Shown: positions 9,713-17,858 of the stretch, piece by piece | Position numbering within the stretch: position 1 is the stretch's first letter | Layout: every line of letters starts with the position of its first letter | Source of the DNA: an uncultured Flavobacteriaceae bacterium | GTDB taxonomy: Bacteria; Bacteroidota; Bacteroidia; Flavobacteriales; Flavobacteriaceae | Length of the DNA: 64,000 nt | Assembly: GCA_947498845.1 (NCBI GenBank) | Contig: CANMLX010000002.1 | Span: 1 to 64,000 of the forward strand | Direction: 5' to 3' | Position numbers and translations under genes: made by a program | The notes under the pieces: model-generated | What the model was told of the DNA's origin: nothing | Database searches by the model: none | Seen by the model: the letters and a program-made list of their open reading frames with translations, nothing else

Positions 9713-9801
9713 TTCACTTTCAAGTAGAATCACTTCACCTAATTATTTGGTCACTTCACTTAAATAGCTCCGATTTCCTCTGTTGCTTCAGGCTACATTT
9801 G
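9713..9801 (+). promoter_or_regulatory. Triple 21-bp-spaced repeat promoter (copy 2), probable LytTR target
   Basis: TTCACTTT, TTCACCTA and TTCACTTA begin at 9713, 9734 and 9755, again exactly 21 bp apart, and TACATTTG (9794-9801) again begins 39 bp after the start of the third repeat. Architecture and spacing are the same as at 5636-5724, while the spacer sequences differ, which points to selection on the repeats rather than a recent copy. It drives the 62-aa ORF at 9833. Confidence 0.72.
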
Positions 9802-9832
9802 TACTATAAATAATCATTAAACACAAATAGAT

Positions 9833-10021
9833 ATGAGAACTCAAAGCACAACAATTAACAAGACTCAATTCAACAAGGATCTTTACAGATTTATAATAGA
9901 AGAAAAACCAACATATACACTACTGGAAAAAGTTAAAATAGGTTTCAAAAACACTATCAAAGGGTTTGTCAAAACGCTAGAAGAATATGGAACAGCTGCA
10001 GGAGTAGCTATGAGACACTAA
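9833..10021 (+). CDS. Small protein, 62 aa, unknown
   Basis: A 62-aa ORF that starts with ATG 31 bp after the TACATTTG promoter element. It is lysine-rich, with an amphipathic helical middle part (LLEKVKIGFKNTIKGFVKTL) and ends GVAMRH. No signal peptide or strong membrane helix is present. I do not recognise the family. It is the first gene behind the second 21-bp-repeat promoter and is followed 12 bp later by a 35-aa membrane ORF. Confidence 0.7.
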   Translation: MRTQSTTINKTQFNKDLYRFIIEEKPTYTLLEKVKIGFKNTIKGFVKTLEEYGTAAGVAMRH

Positions 10022-10033
10022 ACACTAGAAGTT

Positions 10034-10141
10034 ATGACTATTTTATTAGAATACGTGAAAATCATAGTATTAGTGTCCGCATTAATTCAAATAGGAGTTT
10101 TTGGATACACTGAAATAAGAGTGAAAAAAAATCATTATTAA
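10034..10141 (+). CDS. Small single-helix membrane ORF, 35 aa
   Basis: A short ORF with ATG start 12 bp after the 62-aa gene. It contains one hydrophobic stretch (about residues 8-25) followed by a basic tail ending KKNHY, the pattern of a small inner-membrane protein. It is probably cotranscribed with the 62-aa gene under the LytTR-like promoter. Coding status rests on position, start and composition only. Confidence 0.5.
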   Translation: MTILLEYVKIIVLVSALIQIGVFGYTEIRVKKNHY

Positions 10142-10185
10142 CATTAAACACTTCAAATGAATCCATTAAAAATGTAAAGCGCGGG

Positions 10186-10193
10186 TACATTTG
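10186..10193 (+). promoter_or_regulatory. Probable -7 promoter element
   Basis: TACATTTG matches the Bacteroidota -7 consensus and lies 23 bp before the start of the lipoprotein gene at 10217. The 21-bp TTCACYT repeats are not present upstream, so this promoter would be controlled differently from the two upstream copies. Confidence 0.45.
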
Positions 10194-10216
10194 AATAGAA
10201 TTAAAAATAAAACAAG

Positions 10217-10693
10217 ATGAAAAGATTTAAGTATTTATTAATTACAATCGTTGTTCTTTCTATATCTGTATTATCATGCAGCAGCGACAACGATAACGAC
10301 CACGACTACCACTTAGAGTATTCAGGTGTTATAAACGCAGAACTTCCTGATGGATTTAATTACGGGAGTACTTACCAAATTAATATAACCATATCGCTAC
10401 CCAATAGTTGCTATTTTTACTATGACCAGTTTGATTACATTTATGATGGACCAACAAGGCTTATTTACCCCATAGTACATGTAGATGATGGTATTGGTTG
10501 TAATGAAGTTATTACTGAAACAACATTTTCAATACCAGTAAAAGCGTTACAGAAAGAAACTTATGTTTTTAAATTTTATCAAGGTGAAGATTCTGATGGA
10601 AAAGATACCTTCTTAACTATTGAGGTTCCTGTTAACACTAGAAATCAAAAGGATATTGAAAATTTAAAAACAAGTGATATTATATTTGAATAA
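10217..10693 (+). CDS. Lipoprotein, unknown
   Basis: A 158-aa predicted lipoprotein with signal peptide and lipobox VLSC (Cys21), followed by an acidic stretch SSDNDNDHD that resembles the surface-export signal of Bacteroidota lipoproteins. Two further cysteines (in SCYFYY and GCNE) could form a disulfide. The C-terminal part looks like an all-beta domain (strands with VFKFYQGEDS). I do not recognise the family. It has its own candidate promoter and a terminator downstream. Confidence 0.75.
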   Translation: MKRFKYLLITIVVLSISVLSCSSDNDNDHDYHLEYSGVINAELPDGFNYGSTYQINITISLPNSCYFYYDQFDYIYDGPTRLIYPIVHVDDGIGCNEVITETTFSIPVKALQKETYVFKFYQGEDSDGKDTFLTIEVPVNTRNQKDIENLKTSDIIFE

Positions 10694-10706
10694 AAAACAG
10701 AGCTTA

Positions 10707-10745
10707 AAAAGAGGTGTGAAAATGTGAAACGCACCTCTTTTCATT
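10707..10745 (+). terminator. Intrinsic terminator
   Basis: AAAAGAGGTG (10707-10716) pairs with CACCTCTTTT (10732-10741), followed by a short T-rich stretch. It closes the transcript of the 158-aa lipoprotein gene. Confidence 0.8.
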
Positions 10746-10799
10746 TGAATAGACTTTAGTTTTAACTATTTTAGTCCAACTAACTTCTTTTTATAATTT

Positions 10800-12638
10800 A
10801 TGCTTACACTTTTAATTATTTTGGGTATTACAATAGGACTTTTTGTTTGGGGTAAATTCACACCAGATATTGTAGCGCTTATGTCCATGTTAAGCTTATT
10901 TTTATTTGGCATCTTAGACCTTCCTGAAACTCTTAGCGGGTTTAGTAACCCTACAGTAATAATGATTGCTTCCTTATTTATTATTGGAGAAGGTTTGTCT
11001 CAAACAGGATGGACAGCATTAGCAGGACAGAAATTTGTAAAATGGGCTGGTAAAAGTATCCCCAAACTATTAGTATTAGTCACCTTAGGCTCTGGTATTC
11101 TGTCTGGTTTTGTAAGCAATACTGGAACTGTTGCTACATTATTACCAGTTACTGTATCTGCCGCATATAAAATGGGCACATTGCCTTCAAAATTATTAAT
11201 GCCTGTTGCTTTTGGATCAAATACGGGAGGTTTATTGACATTAACGGGTACACCTCCAAATATTATTGCCAGTAATGCCTTAGTAGAAAATGGGTTCGAA
11301 TCCTTTTCATTTTTTGAATTTGCTCTCATTGGCTTGCCATTGCTACTTATTTCAATTTTATATTTCCGTTTTATTGGTTATAAATTATTGCCAAAAAACA
11401 CCTCTGAAAATCAGCCAATAAATATAGATTCTGAAATGCATCAATGGATTGAAAACTATAGCATTGATGAAAACATCTACCGCTTAAGAGTACGTTCAAT
11501 GTCTCCTCTGTTAAATACTACTATTGGTGAATGGGATTTTGATAATAAATACAATGTTTCAATAATTAGATTAAGAAGACGATTTCCAAATGTTATAAAA
11601 GGCGTAAAACCATATGTTGAATTTCCAACTCCAGATACCATTTTACAATACCATGACATTATTACTGTAAAAGGAAACACAGAAGATGTAGATAAAATGA
11701 TTCTGAAGTTTAAACTCAATTTGATTCCTTTTAAAAATAATAATGATGAGCTAAAGGGTGAGTTTATAAATCAAGAAGTAGGTATGGCAGAAATGATTGT
11801 GACACCCAAATCGCTTTTTTTAGGACACAACATACCTATGGGATTGTATTTGGAACAAGCAGGCATTCAATTATTAGCTGCATCAAGAAATAACAAGCCT
11901 TTAAAAGATAAAAACGTAGCCGTAAAAGCTGGAGATGCCTTTATTATTAGAGGCACTTGGGAGCGTATAGAACATTTAAAAAGCGTTTATAAAAATTTAG
12001 TGATTTCTGGAAACCCTGAAAGCATGTCTAAGGATGTAAATACGTTAACCTATAAATCGTACATTTCATTAGCAATGCTTTTACTAATGATTGCATTACT
12101 CGTATTTAAAGTTGTTCCTGGAGCCATTGCTGCTATGATTGCTGCGGGTGTTATTTTATTAACGGGATGTGTGCCCATGGCAAAAGCGTATAAAGGGATT
12201 AGTTGGATAAGTGTCGTAATGATTGCAGCAATGATTCCTATGGGTATTGCGCTTCAAAAAACAGGTGTTGCAGAACTTGCTGCTAATAGCTTGGTTACTA
12301 ATTTAGGAAGTATACACCCTATTGTTTTATTAGGTGGCATATTTTTATTAACTACTGGTTTTAGTCAAGCCATTAATAATTCAGCAACTGCTGTTTTAAT
12401 GGCACCAATAGCCATATTAGCCGCCACGTCTTTGAATATTTCACCCGAACCATTTATGATTGTTGTTGCCATTAGTGCATCTACTGCTTTTTTAACCCCC
12501 GTTGGCACAACAACCAATGCCATGGTTATGGCTGCAGGCGATTATAAATTTATGGATTATGTAAAAGTTGGTGCGCCTTTACTATTATTGTTTTTCATTT
12601 TGTCTTTGATTTTAGTGCCTTTGATTTGGCCTTTTTGA
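10800..12638 (+). CDS. SLC13/DASS-family permease with two RCK_C domains
   Basis: A 612-aa membrane transporter of the anion-Na+ symporter (SLC13/ArsB/CitT-like) group. N-terminal and C-terminal blocks of membrane helices each carry the characteristic re-entrant segments (SNTGTVATLLPV and TGTPPNIIAS in the first half; NNSATAVLMAPIA and TPVGTTTNAMV in the second). Between them (about residues 205-400) lie two TrkA-C/RCK_C-like cytosolic domains, an arrangement known for putative sulfate or dicarboxylate permeases in this family. The substrate cannot be read from sequence. It stands between two terminator-like regions and seems monocistronic. Confidence 0.88.
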   Translation: MLTLLIILGITIGLFVWGKFTPDIVALMSMLSLFLFGILDLPETLSGFSNPTVIMIASLFIIGEGLSQTGWTALAGQKFVKWAGKSIPKLLVLVTLGSGILSGFVSNTGTVATLLPVTVSAAYKMGTLPSKLLMPVAFGSNTGGLLTLTGTPPNIIASNALVENGFESFSFFEFALIGLPLLLISILYFRFIGYKLLPKNTSENQPINIDSEMHQWIENYSIDENIYRLRVRSMSPLLNTTIGEWDFDNKYNVSIIRLRRRFPNVIKGVKPYVEFPTPDTILQYHDIITVKGNTEDVDKMILKFKLNLIPFKNNNDELKGEFINQEVGMAEMIVTPKSLFLGHNIPMGLYLEQAGIQLLAASRNNKPLKDKNVAVKAGDAFIIRGTWERIEHLKSVYKNLVISGNPESMSKDVNTLTYKSYISLAMLLLMIALLVFKVVPGAIAAMIAAGVILLTGCVPMAKAYKGISWISVVMIAAMIPMGIALQKTGVAELAANSLVTNLGSIHPIVLLGGIFLLTTGFSQAINNSATAVLMAPIAILAATSLNISPEPFMIVVAISASTAFLTPVGTTTNAMVMAAGDYKFMDYVKVGAPLLLLFFILSLILVPLIWPF

Positions 12639-12714
12639 TTCAAGATTTATTTCTTGAAATGTACTATTCATATTTTAAAGCTTAATTTTAACAAAAACCA
12701 TATCTCTACTAGCT

Positions 12715-13737
12715 ATGAAAAAAATAATTAGATTAATTCTAATATGCTTATTTACCATACATTATACTAATGCCCAAGATCTATCTTCTATTTATGAAAG
12801 GGTAAGTCCTGCCGTTGTTGCTATTTACACTCAAGAAAGCAATATAGCGACCTCTCAAAATAATGTTTCTCAGACAGTTACAAATTCTGGATTAGGCTCA
12901 GGGTTTATGATATCTAATAAACTAGTTGTAACAGCTGCTCATGTTGTAAAAGTACCTGATACTTTAGTTGTACAGTTTTCAGATGGAGAAACTATACCAG
13001 CTAAAGTAATTACTTCCTATGATAGTGCAGACATCGCTTTATTAGAATTATCAAGACAAAAAATAAATGCTACAGTTTTAAGGTTCGGCGATTCAGACCG
13101 AATGAAAGTTGGACAACGCGTGTTCATCATTGGTGTGCCTCTTGGTGTCGGTTTATCTCTATCTTCAGGTTACATTAGTGCTTTTAAAAAACAATTTTTA
13201 GGAAGAAATCCTTTTACTAATACAGAGTTTATTCAAACAGATGCTGCTATAAATCAAGGTAACTCTGGAAGTCCAATGTTTAACTTAGAAGGTGATGTTA
13301 TAGGTATTGTAAGTCACATAAAATCACTATCTGGAGGTTCTGATGGTATTGGTTATGCTTCAACGTCTAATTTAGCTGCCAAACTCCTTTTAAATAATAA
13401 AATGCCTTGGTTTGGTGCTGAGTTATATTCCTTATCTGAAAAAGAAGCTAAACTGTTTAATCTGCCTCAAACAAGTGGTTTATTAGTGCAACGTATTGCT
13501 TCTGGGTCTTTGTTTGACAAAATGGGCGTAAAAGAAGGCGATACTGAGGTAACTGTTGGTAATAAAAAACTAATTTTGGGCGGTGATATTATATTGGCTT
13601 TTAATGATATAAAGTACGAAGTTACAGACTACACCTTATTGAAAATTGCTGATTTTGCAAATAGCTTAGAAAAAAAACCAAAATTTGAACTAACAGTTTT
13701 ACGTGAAGGAAAAATTATTACTTTGCAAAATAAGTAA
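12715..13737 (+). CDS. HtrA/DegP-like periplasmic serine protease with PDZ domain
   Basis: A 340-aa S1C serine protease. After a signal peptide (1-20) the trypsin-like domain has His76 (TAAHVV), Asp106 (SADIALLEL) and Ser184 (GNSGSPMF), so the catalytic triad is intact. A single PDZ-like domain occupies about 225-338; DegP of E. coli has two, so this is the shorter form. It probably acts in envelope protein quality control. Two outer-membrane barrel genes follow, with a 21-bp gap before the first, suggesting a shared envelope role. Confidence 0.88.
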   Translation: MKKIIRLILICLFTIHYTNAQDLSSIYERVSPAVVAIYTQESNIATSQNNVSQTVTNSGLGSGFMISNKLVVTAAHVVKVPDTLVVQFSDGETIPAKVITSYDSADIALLELSRQKINATVLRFGDSDRMKVGQRVFIIGVPLGVGLSLSSGYISAFKKQFLGRNPFTNTEFIQTDAAINQGNSGSPMFNLEGDVIGIVSHIKSLSGGSDGIGYASTSNLAAKLLLNNKMPWFGAELYSLSEKEAKLFNLPQTSGLLVQRIASGSLFDKMGVKEGDTEVTVGNKKLILGGDIILAFNDIKYEVTDYTLLKIADFANSLEKKPKFELTVLREGKIITLQNK

Positions 13738-13758
13738 GGATTAATTAATTTTAATAAT

Positions 13759-14430
13759 TTGAAAAAAACAAGACATAATGTATTTATAGTCGTAGCTATT
13801 TTTATAATCTGTAATATATCTGCGCAGACTACCGATAGTTTAGAAACAGCTTTTAGAAAAGGACGGTTTCTTACGGGTTTATCAGGGAGTATTAGTTCTA
13901 CTACAACAGATGCAGGTAACTTAAATTCAAAAGCTACCTCTAATAATTTTGGTATAAACATACAAAGTGGAAAGTTCTTCAAAAATCGTCTTTTAATTGG
14001 AGGTATATTTCAAGCCAATAAAATCAGTAATTCTGGCGCTTTTACAAAAACAACTGAAACATTTTATATAGGTCCATTTTCTAATTATTATTTTATGGAT
14101 AATAAAACGGGGTCCTTATTTACTAGTTTATCATTAGGCTATGTTAGGTATAAAGACAAAACAGAGCTAGAGGAAATTGATCCTTTAATAAATCAAGCTA
14201 CGCAGCAACTTTCTGAAGGCGGTGGTTTAGGGAGTATCATAGGTTTTGGCTACTCATATACCATAAATGATTTTATAGCTTTTGATTTAGGTGTGAATGT
14301 GAACTTATTTTGGGTTGACATAGAACAAAAGTTACTACCAAACCAAACAATAACAAATACTAGTATTTCTTCGAATGATGTTTCTTTTTCTTTTGGATTT
14401 AACGTTATATTGGATGATTTCTTTTTTTAG
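13759..14430 (+). CDS. Outer-membrane beta-barrel protein, unknown
   Basis: A 223-aa protein with a signal peptide ending at ISAQ and alternating amphipathic strands typical of a small outer-membrane barrel; the C-terminus ends in an aromatic residue (DDFFF). The start is a TTG codon 21 bp after the protease gene. The stop is directly followed by the ATG of the Omp85-type gene, so the two are translationally linked. I do not recognise a specific family. Confidence 0.75.
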   Translation: MKKTRHNVFIVVAIFIICNISAQTTDSLETAFRKGRFLTGLSGSISSTTTDAGNLNSKATSNNFGINIQSGKFFKNRLLIGGIFQANKISNSGAFTKTTETFYIGPFSNYYFMDNKTGSLFTSLSLGYVRYKDKTELEEIDPLINQATQQLSEGGGLGSIIGFGYSYTINDFIAFDLGVNVNLFWVDIEQKLLPNQTITNTSISSNDVSFSFGFNVILDDFFF

Positions 14431-15546
14431 ATGAAAAAAACAACCCTATACATCCTTTTAATATTCTTTTCGTTTACTGCACTAGCGCAAAGAAAAGACG
14501 AAAACAATTTAGTTAAAATAGATACTATTTCAACTACAAAAAACTATCAACTTATAGCAATACCTATTGCGTTTTATACGCCTGAAACGGATTTTGGATT
14601 TGGGGGTGGTGGACAACTTTTCTTTCTAAATAAAAAAAACACATTTAAAAACAGATTATCCAACGTTCTTTTTAGCGGTATATATACATTGAACAAACAG
14701 ATTATGTTTGAAATTACGCCTCAAATTTATTTTGGATCAGGAAACTATTTTATTGATGCACATTATTTATTAGAAGTGTATCCCAATCTATTTTGGGGCA
14801 TTGGAAACAATACATCAGACGAAAATGAAGAAGTGTATAATCAAACAACGCATGCTCTTAATATTTCGTTTTTAAAACGTCTACCTCCCGATCTTAATTT
14901 TGGTTTTCAGTTTATATTTAAAAATCATGAAGTAACAGAAATTGCTGAAGGAGGCATTTTAGACACACAAAATGTAATAGGAAGCAAACGTACTGTAGTT
15001 GCTGGATTAGGAGCTGTTTTTAATTATGATACTAGAGATAATACAGGTTCACCAAACAAAGGATTTTACTATCAGGCAAAAGCACAGTTTTCTAGCGAGC
15101 TTTTTGGTGCAACTTCTGGTTTTAATAAATTTATTTTAGACTTAAGAGAATATCAACCTTTAAGTAGCCGTAGTCTTTTAGCTTTTCAATTATATATAGA
15201 AAATAATTATGGTGATGTACCTTTTCAAGCTTTAGCAAGTTATGGAGGTGGTAATCGTGCTAGGGGTTACTTTTTTGGTCGCTTTCTTGATAAACAAATG
15301 TATGTCTCTCAAATAGAATATCGCTGGCGATTTAAACCTAGATGGACAATAAATGCATTTGGTTTGTTTGGAGAAGTAGCTGAAAAACCTGAAGACTTTT
15401 TTAGCATTAATAATCTAAAACCTTCTTTTGGGTTTGGAACTAGATATAAAATATTTAAAGACAAAGACACCTGGCTACGCTTTGACATAGGCTCTGGTAT
15501 CGATGGTAATTCTGGCATTTATTTTGGTATAAATGAAGCGTTTTAA
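14431..15546 (+). CDS. Omp85/BamA-type outer-membrane protein lacking POTRA domains
   Basis: A 371-aa outer-membrane protein with signal peptide (to ALAQ). The barrel resembles the C-terminal half of BamA/TamA-family surface antigens: a GFGGGGQLFF entry strand, the GAVFNYDTRDN motif followed by SPNKGFYYQ, and a G-G-x-R-A-R-G-Y segment typical of the loop-6 (V)RGF/Y motif. It ends with a terminal aromatic (NEAF). There is no room for POTRA domains, so it is not BamA itself; such short Omp85 proteins are known in Bacteroidota, often beside phosphoesterases or proteases. It converges on the minus-strand genes at 15.57 kb. Confidence 0.82.
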   Translation: MKKTTLYILLIFFSFTALAQRKDENNLVKIDTISTTKNYQLIAIPIAFYTPETDFGFGGGGQLFFLNKKNTFKNRLSNVLFSGIYTLNKQIMFEITPQIYFGSGNYFIDAHYLLEVYPNLFWGIGNNTSDENEEVYNQTTHALNISFLKRLPPDLNFGFQFIFKNHEVTEIAEGGILDTQNVIGSKRTVVAGLGAVFNYDTRDNTGSPNKGFYYQAKAQFSSELFGATSGFNKFILDLREYQPLSSRSLLAFQLYIENNYGDVPFQALASYGGGNRARGYFFGRFLDKQMYVSQIEYRWRFKPRWTINAFGLFGEVAEKPEDFFSINNLKPSFGFGTRYKIFKDKDTWLRFDIGSGIDGNSGIYFGINEAF

Positions 15547-15571
15547 ATAGAAGATTACAGTCCTTTTAAAA

Positions 15572-15997
15572 TTACATCATTATATTTTTGATACCGTCTT
15601 TATAGCCCTCTAATGTTAACACATTGTTTGCAGTAAACATGTCTAGAGATTTACCAACTACATATTTAATATTGCTTGGGTCAAATCCAATAGCAATGCC
15701 CATTCTACATAACCATTTTTCTTTCATCAATTTTGATATGGCATCATCTTCATGTAAAATTTGCGTTATTCTATACAAACTTTCTAAACGCTGACTATAT
15801 AAGTAAGGCGCTTTTATTTCATATTCCATATACATATTGTCATCATTCAACTCAAAATATTCCGAGCTTGTAACTCCTAATTTTTTGCCAAAATGTTGTA
15901 AAAACGACTTTTCCTCATCAGTAGCATCATTATCTCTTAAGGTAATTTTCATAATGGAGGCAAAAGCCTCAAAATAAGTACTTCTTGCATTGCTCAT
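15572..15997 (-). CDS. Hypothetical protein, TerB-like helical
   Basis: A 141-aa soluble, all-helical-looking protein. The early segment ITLRDNDATDEEKSFLQHFG resembles the EF-hand-like acidic stretch of TerB/DjlA-N domains (A-x-D-G-x-x-x-x-x-E), so a TerB-like fold is possible. No signal peptide. It is the last gene of the minus-strand run, 8 bp after the 143-aa gene. Confidence 0.65.
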   Translation of the reverse strand: MSNARSTYFEAFASIMKITLRDNDATDEEKSFLQHFGKKLGVTSSEYFELNDDNMYMEYEIKAPYLYSQRLESLYRITQILHEDDAISKLMKEKWLCRMGIAIGFDPSNIKYVVGKSLDMFTANNVLTLEGYKDGIKNIMM

Positions 15998-16005
15998 ATC
16001 TAAAC

Positions 16006-16437
16006 TTATTTTTTTTGATTAAATAAACTTGTTTTTCTACTTACACTATATATTATTCTATTAAAAGTTTCAAGATGAATAACATATTGTTCTGGTGTTA
16101 ATAATATCTTCATTTTTTCATTCATTTTAAAATGCAAAATATTAAATTTCTCTAAAATTTCTGCTTGTGTGTAGTCTTTATCCTTATCATCAAGTCTAGA
16201 CATACTATGGGTATAAAATAATAAAGTGCTATAATATTCGTCCCTTTCTTCTTCAGATAATTTCATTTTATCTACTTCTTCTGCATAGAAGTCTTGTAAA
16301 TTATCTTTTTCTTCTGGAGTATAAAGCTCAACTTTATTCTTTTCTCTTTCTTTCTGTTTTTGAGTTTTCTTTTGGGAAAATCCATTTATAGTTACTAAAA
16401 TTAAGCTAAGTAATAGGATTGATTTAAGTGGGTTCAT
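16006..16437 (-). CDS. Small exported protein, unknown
   Basis: A 143-aa protein with a signal peptide ending at GFSQ, then a highly charged Lys/Glu-rich helical body with an LSEEERDEYYS segment and an LTPEQY motif near the C-terminus, somewhat like periplasmic Spy/CpxP-type helical proteins. That resemblance is weak. It lies 6 bp downstream of the lipoprotein gene in the same operon. Confidence 0.7.
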   Translation of the reverse strand: MNPLKSILLLSLILVTINGFSQKKTQKQKEREKNKVELYTPEEKDNLQDFYAEEVDKMKLSEEERDEYYSTLLFYTHSMSRLDDKDKDYTQAEILEKFNILHFKMNEKMKILLTPEQYVIHLETFNRIIYSVSRKTSLFNQKK

Positions 16438-16443
16438 GATTTA

Positions 16444-17121
16444 TTATTTAAATTGTTTTGATATCAATGTTGTGAATTTATTTAATACTTTTTTTCCTGA
16501 TGAAGGATCAGTTGCTTCTATTTCGAATACACCCACTAATTGTTCCTTTTTTGCCAAAGCTAAATCATAAACAACAGCTTCAAGAACATAAGTAGTTGAG
16601 GATAGTTTAGTCCCTAAATCTTGATTATCATTATATACAGGCTTTAGACCTTTGCTTATATATTCTATGGAATGTACACTATAATAATCGGTAAAACTAA
16701 TACCATATCTACCAATATTAGCTGTAGAAATGTAATTATTAGAATTGCTTTGAGATTGAGATTCTTCAATTTTTGTGTCTTTTAGTGCAGTTAATATAAT
16801 TGCATTAATGCCTTTAGATTTAAAATTTTTAACGATGGCATCAATCTCTTCCTCACTTCTATTTTTATTTTCTTTTAAATCAGGAAATAGTTCACATGCA
16901 GCAACGGCGTTGACACCTTCTTCCTTTAATTTTGAAGCCATAGCGTTTTCATAAGAAGTTCTTACATCCATATCATTGTCTCTTGACACAACTAAAATTT
17001 TTCTAGTTTTCGTGGTATCGAAATTTTCAGAATTCCATGAATTTGCAAGCTTTACTGATGCACAATTAGTCACAAATATCACTAAAACTAATAATAGGGT
17101 TATTTTTTTTATTCCTTTCAA
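16444..17121 (-). CDS. Lipoprotein, paralogue of the 5.9-kb lipoprotein
   Basis: A 225-aa predicted lipoprotein (lipobox VTNC, Cys20). It aligns over its full length with the product of 5901-6554: SWN near the N-terminus, RKILVVSRD, SKLKEEG, a VKNFKSKGINAIIL strand-helix unit (KNKGVDIIIL in the paralogue) and EAVVYDL followed by KEQLVGVF near the end. Both copies lie beside signalling or transport genes but in separate operons. Function unknown. It begins 82 bp after the K+ channel gene and is followed by two small genes. Confidence 0.82.
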   Translation of the reverse strand: MKGIKKITLLLVLVIFVTNCASVKLANSWNSENFDTTKTRKILVVSRDNDMDVRTSYENAMASKLKEEGVNAVAACELFPDLKENKNRSEEEIDAIVKNFKSKGINAIILTALKDTKIEESQSQSNSNNYISTANIGRYGISFTDYYSVHSIEYISKGLKPVYNDNQDLGTKLSSTTYVLEAVVYDLALAKKEQLVGVFEIEATDPSSGKKVLNKFTTLISKQFK

Positions 17122-17203
17122 ATCTTTTAAATTATGGGTTATTTTTTTACAAGATACATCTATTTTAAAATTTATTAATCGTTAGAAATTACATTTTTAT
17201 AAA

Positions 17204-17857
17204 TTACTTTGACGATTGATTAATGTACTTTCCAACAACAATCGCAGTTATAACAACCAAATAAATCTGCCCCATTAAACCAATTAAAATAGCTGCTTTA
17301 TGCGCTAATGTACTTATGGGTAAAATATCGCCATATCCGATAGTTAATAAAGTGATATAGCTGTAATACATTAAGTTTTCTGTAATTGAAATACCTTCTA
17401 TTAAGCCTGAAAACGAATTGGGGTATGCCATTTCAATACTTAGACAAATAAAAAAACCGATTAAACCCAATGAAATATAGCCGCTTACCAAACCAAAAAT
17501 CACATTTTTACTTACCTTTTTTGCTTGCCAAACCTGTTTTATAATCTCTTTAGTAACAACAATGTAAAACAAAAAATAGGTTAACATTTTGATAAGACCA
17601 ACTGTAGCTTCATTAGTTGTTTTTATTAAATCTGAGCCTAATAAAAAAGTACCGATGACCAGTAAGGCAACCAAAAACCACATGGTTTTCCTTTGCTTTA
17701 ATAAAAGTACTATACCAGCCAATAGATTTAATAAAAATAGCACAGGTGATAGAAATGTTTCAAAGACCATAGATGGTACAATGAGTGACCCAAACAAAAT
17801 AGCTATCTGACTAAAAAAGAAAATCTCAAAACGGTATGGATATAAGCGCTTTGACAT
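17204..17857 (-). CDS. Two-pore-helix type potassium channel
   Basis: A 217-aa membrane protein with the K+ selectivity filter TIGYGD (about 172-177) between the last two helices. Four hydrophobic segments precede it (about 14-34, 37-53, 58-76, 88-105). No cytosolic RCK or cyclic-nucleotide-binding domain follows, so the gating signal is unknown. It starts one base after the stop of the RND pump gene, so it is part of the efflux operon; the functional reason, perhaps membrane potential control during transport, is inference. Confidence 0.85.
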   Translation of the reverse strand: MSKRLYPYRFEIFFFSQIAILFGSLIVPSMVFETFLSPVLFLLNLLAGIVLLLKQRKTMWFLVALLVIGTFLLGSDLIKTTNEATVGLIKMLTYFLFYIVVTKEIIKQVWQAKKVSKNVIFGLVSGYISLGLIGFFICLSIEMAYPNSFSGLIEGISITENLMYYSYITLLTIGYGDILPISTLAHKAAILIGLMGQIYLVVITAIVVGKYINQSSK

Positions 17858-17858
17858 T

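Noticed and set aside
10131-10193. Third LytTR-type promoter before the gene at 10217
   Set aside because: A TACATTTG element is present, but no TTCACYT repeats at 21-bp steps occur at the expected distance; a lone CTTCAAAT is at the wrong spacing.
10800-12638. TrkH/Trk potassium uptake protein
   Set aside because: RCK_C domains are present, but the membrane parts have SLC13/ArsB-type Asn-Ser/Thr-rich re-entrant motifs and no K+ filter sequences.
14431-15546. BamA
   Set aside because: At 371 aa there is no space for POTRA domains; it only resembles the barrel half.
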